A stretch of DNA of 64,000 bases from Casuarina equisetifolia (Eukaryota > Streptophyta > Magnoliopsida > Fagales > Casuarinaceae), in assembly GCA_028551475.1 (NCBI GenBank), contig CM052354.1, positions 22,591,258 through 22,655,257 on the forward strand. The letters run 5' to 3'. Below, piece by piece: positions 23,082-34,620 of the stretch (the stretch's first letter is position 1; the number at the start of each line of letters is the position of its first letter). Below the pieces are notes generated by a model that was given only the letters and a program-made list of their open reading frames with translations, searched no databases and was not told the origin of the DNA. The translations under genes and the position numbers were made by a program.

Positions 23082-25623
23082 TTATTGTCTTATAGGATAC
23101 AAATAGATACCTTTATTTGGTTCAGTGCTGAAAGCCTTAAACCGGTCATGTCCAAAATTTTCAGACAAGTACTTATGCGTCGCCCTTGCTTCTTTGTTGC
23201 AGAAGGCTACAACAAAAGCTAAAGTCAGGAAATGGGGAAAGTTACAGGTTATAAAGACGAAGAAAAATCCTCAAGTATGTACCAGTAGTACGCACTCTCT
23301 GTACTCATTCATCTGGATGTGAGACTGCACGTAGTAATGTACCTAAAATAGATAAGGAACTATGTAAGTGCCAAAGAAAATCCTACTACTACATAATACA
23401 TGGTATTTGGTGCTGCCTTGTGCTCAAGAAGTTGCAAATACAGCATATTTGATGACCATAAATACAGCCAGTTAGGACCACGTAATAACTAAAATTTATT
23501 TGGACAAAATCATTATATTCCATGTTTCCCAGGAACAAGAAACAGAAAAAGAAAAAATTGATGCATACGATTGCTGAGTAACTTCATTTTAATTAGGAAA
23601 GGATTTGTTGCTGTAGAAGTTTGGAGATCTAATGTAGTTAAGATCCTTACAGATGCTTTGTCATATGTGCTGAGCCCAACACCAATAGCAATAACTGGAA
23701 GACCCTGCCAAAAGTTGGCAGAAAAATAAAACAAGATGTAAGTATGAATCCAGGGAGGTAGATAATCACAATTAAGACCTTCGTTTCCACATAGCGCAAT
23801 AAGAAAATACACAAAAAGAATGGAAAAAGGAAAAAAAGTATCTAATACATTGGATGGGATAGCACAACAAGGACAAAGATTGATGGCCACATAACTTTAT
23901 ATAAAAATGTAAAACACATGTATACCTCCTTGGAATAACCAGACATCCCAACAAGATAAGAATCTCGAACTGCTCTGTACAATTCGATAGGGATTATGGG
24001 TTTCTGTATAAAGAAAAAAAGAAATTTTAATATAATGAATCCCTGATCGCCATATGGATTATAGAGTTGCTTCAAAAATGTCACAAGTAAAAATAATTTA
24101 AGCCTACATACTTGTATGTAAGGAGGGAAGACTACATGATCACATCAAGTATATTTTTAATCTAGACCAAGTAAATACTAAGTTTACTTGCAACAACTAT
24201 TTAAGATGCATAAGCAATATTGCAACTCATTCTAACAATTTTTTTTTCTCCTTTTTCAATATTGGTTAAAAATCAACCTTGAAATCATCATATGGACCAG
24301 AAGTGCCAATTAAGGCCATACAAGCTTGCCCTAGACATGCCCATTTTGGTGAATGGAGACAATATGGATATCGATTCTCCACAAATCTTGCTGGTGAGTG
24401 GAGAGGGCGGGTCTTTAATTAGGGAAACTTAATCCTCACTTCTTAGGGGTTTGGGATCTCAGACATAACGCAGGTCCTGACAAATAGTTTGCTATATCTT
24501 CTCTACCAGTTTTTCATCTGTAAATCTCCAATTATAAGCATATGATGGTTTTCACTGATGCAGAAAACCAAATGGAAGAATTCATATGGAAAAATAGAAC
24601 TACAAGCACAAATATAGAAACTTCAACTGGAATTTAGGCAAATTTCCTGTATAGCTAATAATCCAAGATAATATTACTCACCGCCAGTATTTGATCGATC
24701 TCACTGTTCACTCTCCACTGTAAACAATCAACCAACTGGAACAGATTCATATGGTCAGTAAAAGCAGTAACTAAGTAAACAACACCTAAAGAAGAAGTGA
24801 TATCCTAATACAGAAGAAGTGAAATCGGTGGATCTAACCATTCTATGTGCTTTGGCAACATTCCAGTCCCTGGCTTTGAGAAACCGTACTAATGTTTCAG
24901 TTGGATAACCCTGGTGCATATTCTGGAGATCAAAGTAGCTTGAATTAAAATCTATGTCCTCAGTAACAGTATTCCAAAACAACCAAATTGCCCACTCCAA
25001 TTCATTGGAGCACCACAGAAAAGAACTAACCGAGAGCACAAGATTTCAAAGCTATCGCTAAAGACAAGATTGATTAACAAAAAAGAACTTGAACTATACT
25101 ACAGACCTGCGTTCTTCTTCTAACAAACTTATAATGTCAGATGTAAGCTAATATTTAGTAGGCAAATGGGAGAAAGAGAAGGGGAAAAAAGTTCAAGCTG
25201 TAAAGTTCAAAGAAAAAACCAGTCAAAAGGCTTATCAACCACAAGGTGAGTTTTGGCTATACTTCAAAAAAACAATCTCAAAATCAAGTACAAACAATCA
25301 AAGTATGAGAAGGTAAGATGGGAGACCCAGATCACCTAAAAATAATTAATGATTTAACGGTTTCTTTTTCTTTGAGGACCTTTTTCTCTCAGCATCCAAA
25401 TAAAATAGATCAAAGAAGCTAACGAAGAAGAGACTAACCTTGAATGTGTTTTTCAGTGGCTCATCTACTACAGGGTTCAGACAAACAGCAAAAAGAGAAT
25501 AAAAAGTTAGCAATTCAGAGATCAAATAAGAGGATCATAGAAACTCGAAGCTGGGCTTTGAAGCTCACACTCTGCCATCAGAGACTCGAATTGCTTGATT
25601 GCTTCCTCATTAACAATACCCAT
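20898..25623 (-). CDS. Sec14p-like (CRAL-TRIO) phosphatidylinositol transfer family protein
   Basis: Eleven exons: 25623-25569, 25467-25439, 24922-24839, 24735-24682, 24003-23926, 23704-23651, 23342-23283, 23206-23111, 22530-22429, 22339-22259 and 21218-20898. All have GT-AG borders, the phases close, and the product is 337 aa. The N-terminal CRAL-TRIO_N helix region (HQGYPTETLVRFLKARDWNVAKAHRM) is followed by the lipid-binding lobe: KPIIPIELYRAVRDS, GLPVIAIGVGLSTYDKAS, HYYVQSHIQMNEYR, CLKILDMTGLRLSALNQIK, STIDDLNYPEKTQTYYIVNAPY, then CGRDELLKIMDYGSLPHFC. A polar tail ends HKLENHNGLAKS. Such proteins exchange phosphatidylinositol and other lipids at membrane surfaces to support phosphoinositide signalling. 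It is the short form, without nodulin or GOLD domains, so not an SFH-nodulin fusion or a patellin. The start MGIVNEEAIKQFE is typical of the clade. No disabling change is seen. Exon 2 is only 29 bp; it restores the Leu codon at its left border and the DEPLKNTF motif, which confirms it. Confidence 0.95.
23037..23078. repeat. (GA)21 dinucleotide microsatellite in an intron
   Basis: Uninterrupted GA repeat about 42 bp long, inside the intron between exons 8 and 9 of the Sec14-like gene. It is CT-rich on the transcribed minus strand. A likely polymorphic marker. Confidence 0.97.
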
Positions 25624-28600
25624 TTTCTCTTTCTGCATTCTAAGCGTGCCCCCAAAGAATTCGATCAAAATTCGTAAAATTACAGAAACTTCAAGCTAAA
25701 ACTACGAAACCCAACTGGGTTCAAACTCTCCGATCCTTCCAGGCTTGATCCCTCTCCGCCTTCCAGAGCTCCAAACTTTGAGAGAGAGAGCGATGGCCCC
25801 CCGAAAAATGTGTTCTATTTGTTTATTTGCTCATCCACCTCCTCGTGAAGCTTTTATCAGAGCTTTGTTTTGAACTTTCACTGGTCAAGGATTTTGAATA
25901 AACCAAAAAAACCCAAGAAAGCTGCTTTACCAAGGATTCAGAATTTTGCCCAGGAAGTTGAATATTTTTTGAAATTTTTCTCTCGGTCTTTTGATTTATG
26001 CTCTTAATATGCTGATTATTCGTCCATTCTTTTCTACTCCAAATATAGAAGAAAAATGAGGATTATGAATTTACAATAATATTCTATAACATCGAAAATT
26101 TTCAACCTCAAAGAAAATATAAATGAAGTCTTTGCATGAATATTCTAAAAATAGAAGAAAATATTGAGAATCGAGGATCTAATAATATGAGATGGTCCCC
26201 TCTTTTAGACTTTTAACAAATCACATGGATGTCTCAGAAGAAAAATAAAACCCACATGCATGAAAAAAAAAAGTTCAAAATCAAATAAAACAACACTTGT
26301 TACCATAGCATTGTTGCCACGTGATTGTCAAAAAGATGCAACTCTTGCCGGCCAGCCAAGCCACTGCCGGTGCAAGGTAGCAATCTTTGACTGTAACCTT
26401 GGACCAAATTTCTATGGGCACCAAGGGGTGCTCCGGCTTGATAGAAAGAATCAAACTTCTTTCATTAAAATTAATCACTAAAAGAATGACACATTTGAGT
26501 ATGTAAGAAAAGTATTAAGTCATGATGTTAAAGACATTTAACTCAATTAGGAACAGATATTGCCTAAGTCTTAGATTCGACACTAAATATATAAATTTAG
26601 ATGTGTGTATAAATCAAAAAATTGTGTAAATAATTATTGATGATATTCGACAATCATAATATCTAATCTCATTTAAGTCTCTTATTTTCCTAATAAAAAC
26701 ATTAAACACCCTAGTAATTAGGACTTGCTGATTCTATGCCTTTAATAAATTTGAAGTTTATGGCAAGTTTTAAGAGATTAGATCTGCTTTAATTACAGTG
26801 TCAAAACAGATATATTATCATCAAATAGTGCTCAACTTTCGGCTGCATAGTATACCGGATTAACTCTATGCATTAGGCTGCATATACCTTTATTCCAAAA
26901 ATGTCACTTCGCTATGCTTTCATTATCAGAAGCAGTGGAAATATACTTCAAAAAATAATGAGGAATCAGAACTAGAATGCATTAGGGGCCACTTTGTAAT
27001 GGGTGTCAACTTTCATCCACCATTCGCGCTGCCGAAAAAGACAGACATTATGAACTTATCCTTATTTTCAAATGGAACATATGCTATGTTTTTTATGTTC
27101 GCCATCTCCCAAATTTAATAAGGAACAAATCTTGATGGGTAAAGAATGTTTCCACGTGCCCAAATGAATCAAAATTATGCATCTTTCTCATACTATGTCT
27201 TTTATTGGTTGGTGTTTTCTTGTGCATCTTTCACGTGTTTGAGATGTGTTCTCCATGTTCCTCCCTCCATAATGCTTCTTGTTGCGGATTATATACTATT
27301 GAAAGATTAGGATTTGACATGTTCATCTTTTGCTAATTTTTCTCCAACTTAGTTACATCAATTAGTTCACATGAAATTACAAAAAGAAAGTAGTTTTAAT
27401 TTTAACATAAGTAGTTAATTTTTATAGTTCAAAAGTAATTAAACTTGTCATATTAATAAGTTTACGCCTTTTGGTTCAATACTTATGTTTATTGCAATAA
27501 TTTTCAAGGAGTGAACACAAATCTTATTCTCCAATGTACACAAAATGTACATTTGGATTATTTAAACCTAAAGGTTGACCTTTGTTATCATAATCTTAAG
27601 CACTTATGTGTTCTATTGACCAAAAAACTAGTTGGGTATATTATTAAATTAATAAATATCAAATCAAAAGCTTTCTTCTTTTCAAAAGTAGAATTTTTCT
27701 TTTGCCTTTAACTTGTCATTTCATATTGAATATAACATAGATATGATGGTTTTTCTAGTTTCTTTTACTCATAGGACCTACTCACACCAAAAATTCCTAA
27801 ATTTTCCTAGGATTTGCCATTTGTTTAGATAGAAATACAAAATTTTGTTAGTTTTAAAAGGTGAAAAAGATAAGGATACACCAAAAAGCACACTACTCCG
27901 CATCACACTATTAAGATAAGAGATGCTCAAAGGGTTCAAAGTTGTGTCCCCTACATGATTGTATGGATGGAATCAATACAATCTTGAAAAGAGATGATAA
28001 CAATACATGTAAAGATTATATTACACAAATTCCCTTTCACTAGGGATATTTTTTGGTTTAGGAACATCTCAAGATTTGTAGTTTTGTGCCTGTAAACTTG
28101 AACAAAGACGAAAAGGGTATTGATGCCTTTGATTTTACATACTTTGGAGTCCCTTAATTGCTTTGATGTTCATGAATGGTGACGTTATAACAGTTTATCA
28201 AAAAAAAAATTATTAGTATCCTCAAGTGCTATGTTGCACCAAAAAAAAAAAATTGTTAAAAAGATGTATGCCCTATTTTTTTAAAACACCTTCAACAACA
28301 GAATCTGCAAGCTTGCTAGCTATTCAAGCTTAGAAATTAATTAAGTTAAAAGGAAACAATAATATGAATCGATATGGTATGAAAATTCTTTTGATTTGTA
28401 AACTTTAATTTCAGAATCTTTCTAGAAGGAATAATAAGAAAGTGGATTGATGATTTTAAAATTCAAGAAATTGTAAAGGTAAGAAAGAGAATTTTTTTTT
28501 TAAAAAAAAAGAATTATCTAGAGAAACCAAAGCAACCTCATAAATATAAGACCACAAACTGCAAAGGCAAAGTCTTACATGAATTTTTTTTTCTTTTTTT

Positions 28601-28815
28601 TTTTAGTTGATGGTGATGTATTAACACTCACTTTAGAGCAATTCCTAGGGTCGATCGCAATCCATATGTTTTATCCAATCAGTCTGTCGGAAGAACTATT
28701 AAAAAATGAATAAATAAATAACATAGTTTGATAACTAACGAATATACCAAGGGACGACAGAATATTCTATATTTATAATGATATAATACTATTTTCAGCG
28801 ATTGCTATCATCGAG
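25624..28815. other. Promoter side of the Sec14-like gene, then AT-rich intergenic DNA
   Basis: The first ~200 bp (25624-25830) are GC-richer with a GAGAGAGAG tract and should carry the leader of the Sec14-like gene. From about 26000 to 28800 the DNA is AT-rich with only short open frames (for example 26260-26481 and 27511-27711), none recognisable. Confidence 0.6.
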
Positions 28816-28820
28816 GCGGG

Positions 28821-28863
<43 letters not shown>

Positions 28864-28888
28864 GCGTGTTCGATCCACGCTCACCGCA
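28816..28888 (+). tRNA. trnF-GAA: tRNA-Phe (anticodon GAA)
   Basis: A full 73-nt cloverleaf can be folded: acceptor GCGGGGA with TCACCGC (one internal G-A mismatch, normal for plant tRNA-Phe), D arm GCTC/GAGC, anticodon arm TCAGA-CTGAAGA-TCTGA with GAA at 28849-28851, a 5-nt variable loop, and T arm GCGTG-TTCGATC-CACGC. The discriminator base is A. There is no intron and no encoded CCA, as expected for a nuclear gene. A- and B-box promoter sequences (TAGCTCAGTTGG and GTTCGATCC) are intact. A TATA-like run lies 30-45 bp upstream, and a T4 terminator lies 15 nt downstream. The sequence reads like the nuclear plant tRNA-Phe rather than an organelle copy. Confidence 0.98.
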
Positions 28889-28902
28889 TTAATTATTATG
28901 TC

Positions 28903-28906
28903 TTTT
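28903..28906 (+). terminator. RNA polymerase III T-run terminator of tRNA-Phe
   Basis: First TTTT downstream of the tRNA, 15 nt past its 3' end. A T5 run at 28927-28931 is a natural backup. Confidence 0.6.
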
Positions 28907-29347
28907 CATTTTATTTTATTTTATTCTTTTTATATGAAAAATAATTGTATTCCTTACAAGCAAAATTTAAAAAATAAAATAAATAAACATTTTTCTTCCA
29001 AGTATCAAAGAACACCCTTTTGCTCATAATAAAAACAATTTCCACACCCTCAACTTAGAATGAATAAATATATAAAAATATTATTTTCTGTAATTCCATT
29101 TTTCACCAAATAAAGCAACTTGCTTAAGACTTCAAGTCAAGGCTCTAGAAGTGGGGACATCCCCTTGGCTTAGTGGCAAAAAAGAGTTCAACATTCCTTT
29201 TCCTCCCCATGTGTATGTATTATTTATAAAAAGGACAAAAAAAAAGCTTGAGATTGAACTTTTGCAGCTAATATCTAGTTTTCATTTGATCTTCCAAAGT
29301 ATGAAAACTCTTGCATAAGCTATGAGGTTTCTTTTCTCGTGTCCTTG

Positions 29348-29419
29348 ATAATTAATATACAATTGCTTCTTAAGTTCTATCAAATAATTAATATACAATT
29401 GCTTCTTAAGTTCTATCAA
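29348..29419. repeat. Perfect 36-bp tandem duplication
   Basis: Two adjacent identical copies, 29348-29383 and 29384-29419, each starting ATAATTAATATACAATTGC and ending TTCTATCAA. Identity of the copies implies a recent origin (or an assembly stutter). Confidence 0.95.
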
Positions 29420-29907
29420 GTAGAAGCGTCAGACTGAAACAGCAAATGAGCCTAAAAACCATCCAACATAATGCAGCAGAATTGTTATTGACTCAGAGAT
29501 AAGAAGCAACAGTGTCCCCAATGTACTTCAGTCCCGTGTAGCACAACATTTATCGTTCTTCAATAACCCCATGGAAAAGAAATAATGCCAGGCATTTGAT
29601 CACTAATTCATCTGTCAACAGATCACAGTACATGTGCTTGCACCCATGTGTGTTTTAAGAATTGGAAGGATACAAGCATGATCATGGATTTTTTCACTGG
29701 TTTAGTCATTCCTCACAGGAGCAAAGCACCATGGACTAAAACCACACTTCTCCAACACAAATTTGAAAGCGTTTCATAGCAACATAAACATATTGTCATT
29801 ATGGGGAGAAAAACCCTAATTTTCACATACTCAACACTGCAGAAACTCTACATCTTTCCCAAGCATAAACAAAAGAAAAAAAATAGCAGATTGGTTCTGA
29901 AAAATAA

Positions 29908-32900
29908 CTAAAAGAAATCAAACTCTAAATAATTTTGATCTGCAGCAGAAGCAGCCTTGTCACTGGTGGATGCCACAGGGGCTGGAATTCGCTCAATCTC
30001 TACCGGCTTTGGGATCTCCGGAGGGCTAGCACACCTAATCAAAGCCCAATTCACGCAGTCGAAGAAGGCATGCTGTTTGATCTCTGTTGCTCCTCGCTTA
30101 TACGCCAACCTATGTTGTGGTTCTTTTACCAGTAAGCCTCTTATCAAGTCCTTTGCTGAAAAGCTGACTACCGGTGATTCTGGGAATTTCAATGGTTGAC
30201 CGACAACATTGAACAAGGTGGCTCGGTTCCCTGATCCCTTGAACGGAGTCTTCCCAAACAAGAGCTCGTAGAGAAAGATCCCAAAAGTCCACCAATCAAC
30301 AGCACTACCATGCCCTTCACCTTTGATAATTTCGGGTGCCAAATACTCATGGGTCCCAACGAAGGACATAGAACGAGCATTGGTTGGCTCTGCAATAAGC
30401 TCTGGCAGTGGACTGACCTGGTTTCCCATTTCATTCTTGGGTTTACGGTCTTTCTTCGATTTGCTTGAAAACAGGCGAGGGCCAAAACATGTTGTAGGTG
30501 CCACACAAGAAGGCTGGATACAGGAGGGTTCAATGCATGCTGGTTGGACACAGTAAACTGGGTTCCTGCGCAACGGTTCTGACTCAAGTACAGAAGACTT
30601 GACTAGTGTTGGGCTCACAGCACAACGGAGGGAAAGGTCAAAGTCAGAAAGCATTATGTGTCCATCTTCCCTCACAAGCACATTTTCTGGCTTGAGGTCA
30701 CGGTAAACAATACCAAGCATGTGGAGATACTCCAGAGCAAGCAGAACCTCCGCTACATAAAACCTGCATTCGTGGTCAAGAGATAATGAATGAAAACCAC
30801 AACCAATTTGCAGCAAGAGAATGCAACTCTGATCTGACACATGACTTGAGTACACCCCAGATAATTTCCTACTGTTATGTAATTAATCTATAATAAGCAT
30901 CTCAAACAAGGGATATTCTTGAAATTCCAGCAAATAAAAACAGTTTAAAGCTTTTTGATACTCTACTTCGTTTCCAAGGAGACAAAAGGTCAGAGAACAA
31001 GGATGAAAACTAGCCATATGAACCCAGTCTCCTCATTCTTTAAATTAATGCTTGCACCTTAGGCGGAGAACACAAAGATGCGAAGCTAACTATTCTCATT
31101 AGCAAGCCAGCACACTCACACCCTTCCCTATAGCTGGATGATATTGCGTGAGAGGACAGAAGCTTATCACCGCTAATAAGCCCTACTTCCAGAATGACTT
31201 TATTAAAGTCTCAAAGGGAATGTTATTCTCGATGTGTATGGTAGCTTTTTCCAATATTAAGCCCCAACTGTATAAAGGCTTCTACAGCTTCTTCACTTTG
31301 GTTCACTATTGAATGTTTCTTATTTGAAAAACAAGGTAAGATGCATTCAGCCATGTTTGAAACCGGTCAAACTTAATTGTGGTACTATAACTTCACTACT
31401 CAACGCCGTGGAACTGTAATCATAAATTTTTCCCTAATTCTTCACCTAAAAGAGTGAAGATCCACAGAGCTTGTTTTGGCTGTTTAGTATAAGAACATCA
31501 TCATAATCTTTGTTAAAGCCTTTTGTCTTATTTCACACAGAGTGCATAAATGCTTGTCCTCTTTGTAGCAAGAACCACTATCCAAAAGTCTACAAACCAT
31601 ATACTCAGCTGGTGATTTCATCATATTTCTCTATCATCATGCTGGTTCATAAGCAATGTATTTGTTTATAGCGACAGACATCTATAGCATCACCAAAGTG
31701 CATTCCAGCGATTGCCTTATCAACACAGCCAATAAAGCAACTAGAAACAGCTCTCCCACTGATATGGCAATTGGGACAGCCTGATCATTATTCTCCTCAA
31801 TTAGCCCCAATTAGCACAATGCCCTCCAGGTCATTCCCCCTAATTACTAATAAAAATGTTTTACTTGATTGAAAAATTAAAAGAAGAATTAAGCAGAGTA
31901 CCCAATATCATAATAAAGGATAAAGGTTGAGCAAATTAACTAAAAGACCTTTCAGGTGTACAGGGCTTTATCATTTTTTCTTACTTCGTTCGAGAGTGAC
32001 ATAACCCTAAAGCTCTCTATGAATATGCAAAACAGATTATGAAGAAAAGATCTTTGAAATCGATACTTAAGCATTCTGTCAACTGAAAAGACTCTATCCT
32101 TACAGACAGTAACATTCCTAGAGAGTTTTACACGAGACCTGTATAGATAAGGCTGAAAAAGATTTTGTTTGAATGACCTGTATAGATATTGTGGAGTGCA
32201 GGATGAAAATCAAAATTTTACTCAACAGCATGAGACTAATAGTTACGCTGACACAACCGAAGACCCAACTTATAATGGTAAGTTTCCAATAAATCAATGA
32301 AGCAATATAAGAAAGAAATTAAAAGAGAAAAACAAGTTTCGATACAGAATGTTGAACCAGGACTAACACAAGCTGCTATAGAAAATTTTGATACAAATGC
32401 ATGAACCATACGGGTAGCAATTAGGGACAAGTTCCTTACTTTACTGCTTGTTCAGAAAAATGCTTCCCTGGTTGCCTCTGCCGAAGTGTATGCAAGTCAC
32501 CTCCAGGGCAGAACTCCATCACCAAACACGAAAACTTTTCTGTCTCAAAATGGGTATACAAGGTTGGTAGGAAGGGATGGTCCAAAGATTGTAGTATCTC
32601 TCTTTCTGTCTGAGCCCGAAGCAGTTTTTTTCGGGTTGCTAAAGACTCTTTGTCCATAATCTTCAATGCAAAGTAACACTTCGTTCCAGTCAACTCTGAC
32701 AGATACACACTGCCAATGTCACCACAACCCAACTTCTTAAGATGTCTGAAATGGCCCATTCCCAACGCACCAACTTTTGCTCGGACAGCCTGAATGGCTT
32801 CCCATCGGATGTCATTTGCCTTGTGAGGTTTGTTAACACTGCTACTTAAGCTGCTACAAGTGCTTTCATCACTCACATCACTGCTTGTGCTACCTCTACA

Positions 32901-33398
32901 AACACTGCTCTTCCCACTCTCAACAAAATCTGCTCGATCACTAATTTTGGCACTTCCACTGGTCTTCGTGACACTGTTGGTTCCATCACTGACTTTAGCT
33001 GAAGCTGGGCTAACACCATGCTCTGACGTTTTCTTTTCTTGTTTGGTGCCTCCTTCCTGGGAACTCTTAGTCTCGTTCACCACAGCACTTACACAAGCTG
33101 GAACCTTTTTCAGCTCCCCCAATGACAAGCTTGAGTCTAACTTTCCAGCTAAAGAATTGCCGGTTTCCTTTTGATGAGAATTGGTTGATCTTTTTTCCTC
33201 TCTGGTTTCCACAGAAACCTGCTTTTGTGTGACTTCTTGAGCACCCTTGGAGAAGGTTCTCGGTGTAACTGGCTCTGATTTACTAGTCTTCGTAATCTGC
33301 AAAGGAGAGGGCCTGCGGAAATTTCGTTCTGTTGTTTGACTACAAACTAATTTCCTCTGTTTCTGCGGAGACGTCCGGGCACCAGATTTTGAGGCCAT
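29908..33398 (-). CDS. AGCVIII protein kinase, D6PK/PVPK-1-like
   Basis: Two exons, 33398-32440 and 30763-29908, with a 1676-bp intron (GT 32439, AG 30764). The phase-2 junction restores the Lys of EQAVK|FYVAEV, and the product is 604 aa, close to the ~600 aa of PVPK-1-type proteins. The first ~210 residues are a Ser/Lys-rich disordered region. The kinase domain follows: glycine loop [11 protein letters not shown], catalytic Lys in [18 protein letters not shown], and DFD (SDFDLSL) in place of DFG, which defines plant AGCVIII kinases. An insertion before the activation segment has a repeated Cys-Pro pattern ([16 protein letters not shown]). The activation/APE part reads [11 protein letters not shown]. 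The C-terminus FDFF is the PDK1-binding hydrophobic motif. Family members phosphorylate PIN auxin exporters at the plasma membrane and guide auxin transport. All catalytic residues are present. I do not assign a specific paralogue. Confidence 0.96.
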
Positions 33399-34620
33399 CG
33401 ACAGAACGCAGACTTGTTAAATAGATCAGATTGAACAAACCCATCACTCAACCCCCAATATCACCAGATGACTCCCACCATTCACAGTCCTAACTATTTC
33501 CATCTCCAAGTCCATCAATAGCGGGATAACATCTACTAGACATCAACGAAAGAGATCACCACTTTGCAACATATTTAGTATGCTTCAATCAAAGCTGTCA
33601 AATCCACAGTAGAACCAAGGTCAGACTAATTAAAATAAACTTTTTGAGCAGAAAAAAGAACAGAAGAGAAATTACCAAGAGCAACATACAAATATGCATG
33701 AACCCTCTAATTCAGACCATAACCTAGGACACTATTTGAGCAAAAACAGGAACATCTCAGAGAATCAGAACCACTACTCACCCCCATATCTAAATGATCC
33801 GGGTATTGGATCGAGAACCTATATTCATGCAAAATCTTACAATTGACCAAATAAATAGTAGTAACGAAGTAAAAAGTCTCTTCTCTAGCAGCTTAGACTT
33901 CCACTCTTTATTCAAGAATATATGAAAATCACGTTCACGAAAGGTGAAAACAATTGCACGCATACCCAAATCAAAGCTCAAACACTATCGAGAGACCAAC
34001 CAAGAGATAGTTTGAAATTCTACAAAAAGGGAAAACACAATCGTCTACCTCAAAATGCCGATCCTTTTTTCGTAAAAAATAGAACTTTCACTAGGAAAAA
34101 TGTCATGGATCAAAGAACCACAGAAAAGAGAGAGAGAGACTCAATGGATTCTCACAGAAACGTAGATTCTTCAAAACTCTGAACACACCACAGAGGCCAA
34201 AAGAGCAAAAGATAGAAAGAAATGAAAGAGGAAAGACACAGATCTCTAAGAACAAAGACCCACCTCTTTAGATCCAAGAACCCCACAAACCCACGGTTGG
34301 TAAGACCACAAAATAGAGTGCAAAGAGTAGCACAAACCCACTCAACCAAACGAGAGTACCCAGTTGAAAAGTAAAGAGAAAAAAAAAGAAACCTAAAAGG
34401 GTACCTCTCGGAGAGTCTCAAAGATCAGAACTTTGGGGTCTCTTTTGCTTTAGCAGAGTGGGGAGGGGAAAGGGCACTCACTCCTTCCTCTAGAGAGAGA
34501 TAAAAGAGACCCAGTTGCGAAGAGCTCCTCCTAAATTGTGCGGAGAGAGAAAGAGACAGAGAGACTCGAGAAAGATAAAAGAAACAGCAAAAAAATTATA
34601 GCATTGAGTGTTAGAAAGAG
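33399..34620 (-). other. Probable leader and leader intron of the AGC kinase gene
   Basis: A CT-rich (minus-strand) block at about 34409-34600 ends with a good donor GAG|GTACCC near 34406. The region down to 33399 could be a leader intron ending shortly before the ATG. The acceptor is not certain. Open frames here match no family. Confidence 0.4.

Larger units (their letters stand above)
28889..29907. other. Spacer between tRNA-Phe and the AGC kinase gene
   Basis: AT-rich. It contains a degenerate SINE-like stretch near 29157-29240 (CTTGGCTTAGTGGC followed by GAGTTCAACATTCC) and a perfect 36-bp tandem repeat (29348-29419). The part from about 29450 is the probable 3' UTR of the minus-strand kinase gene. 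Confidence 0.6.
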
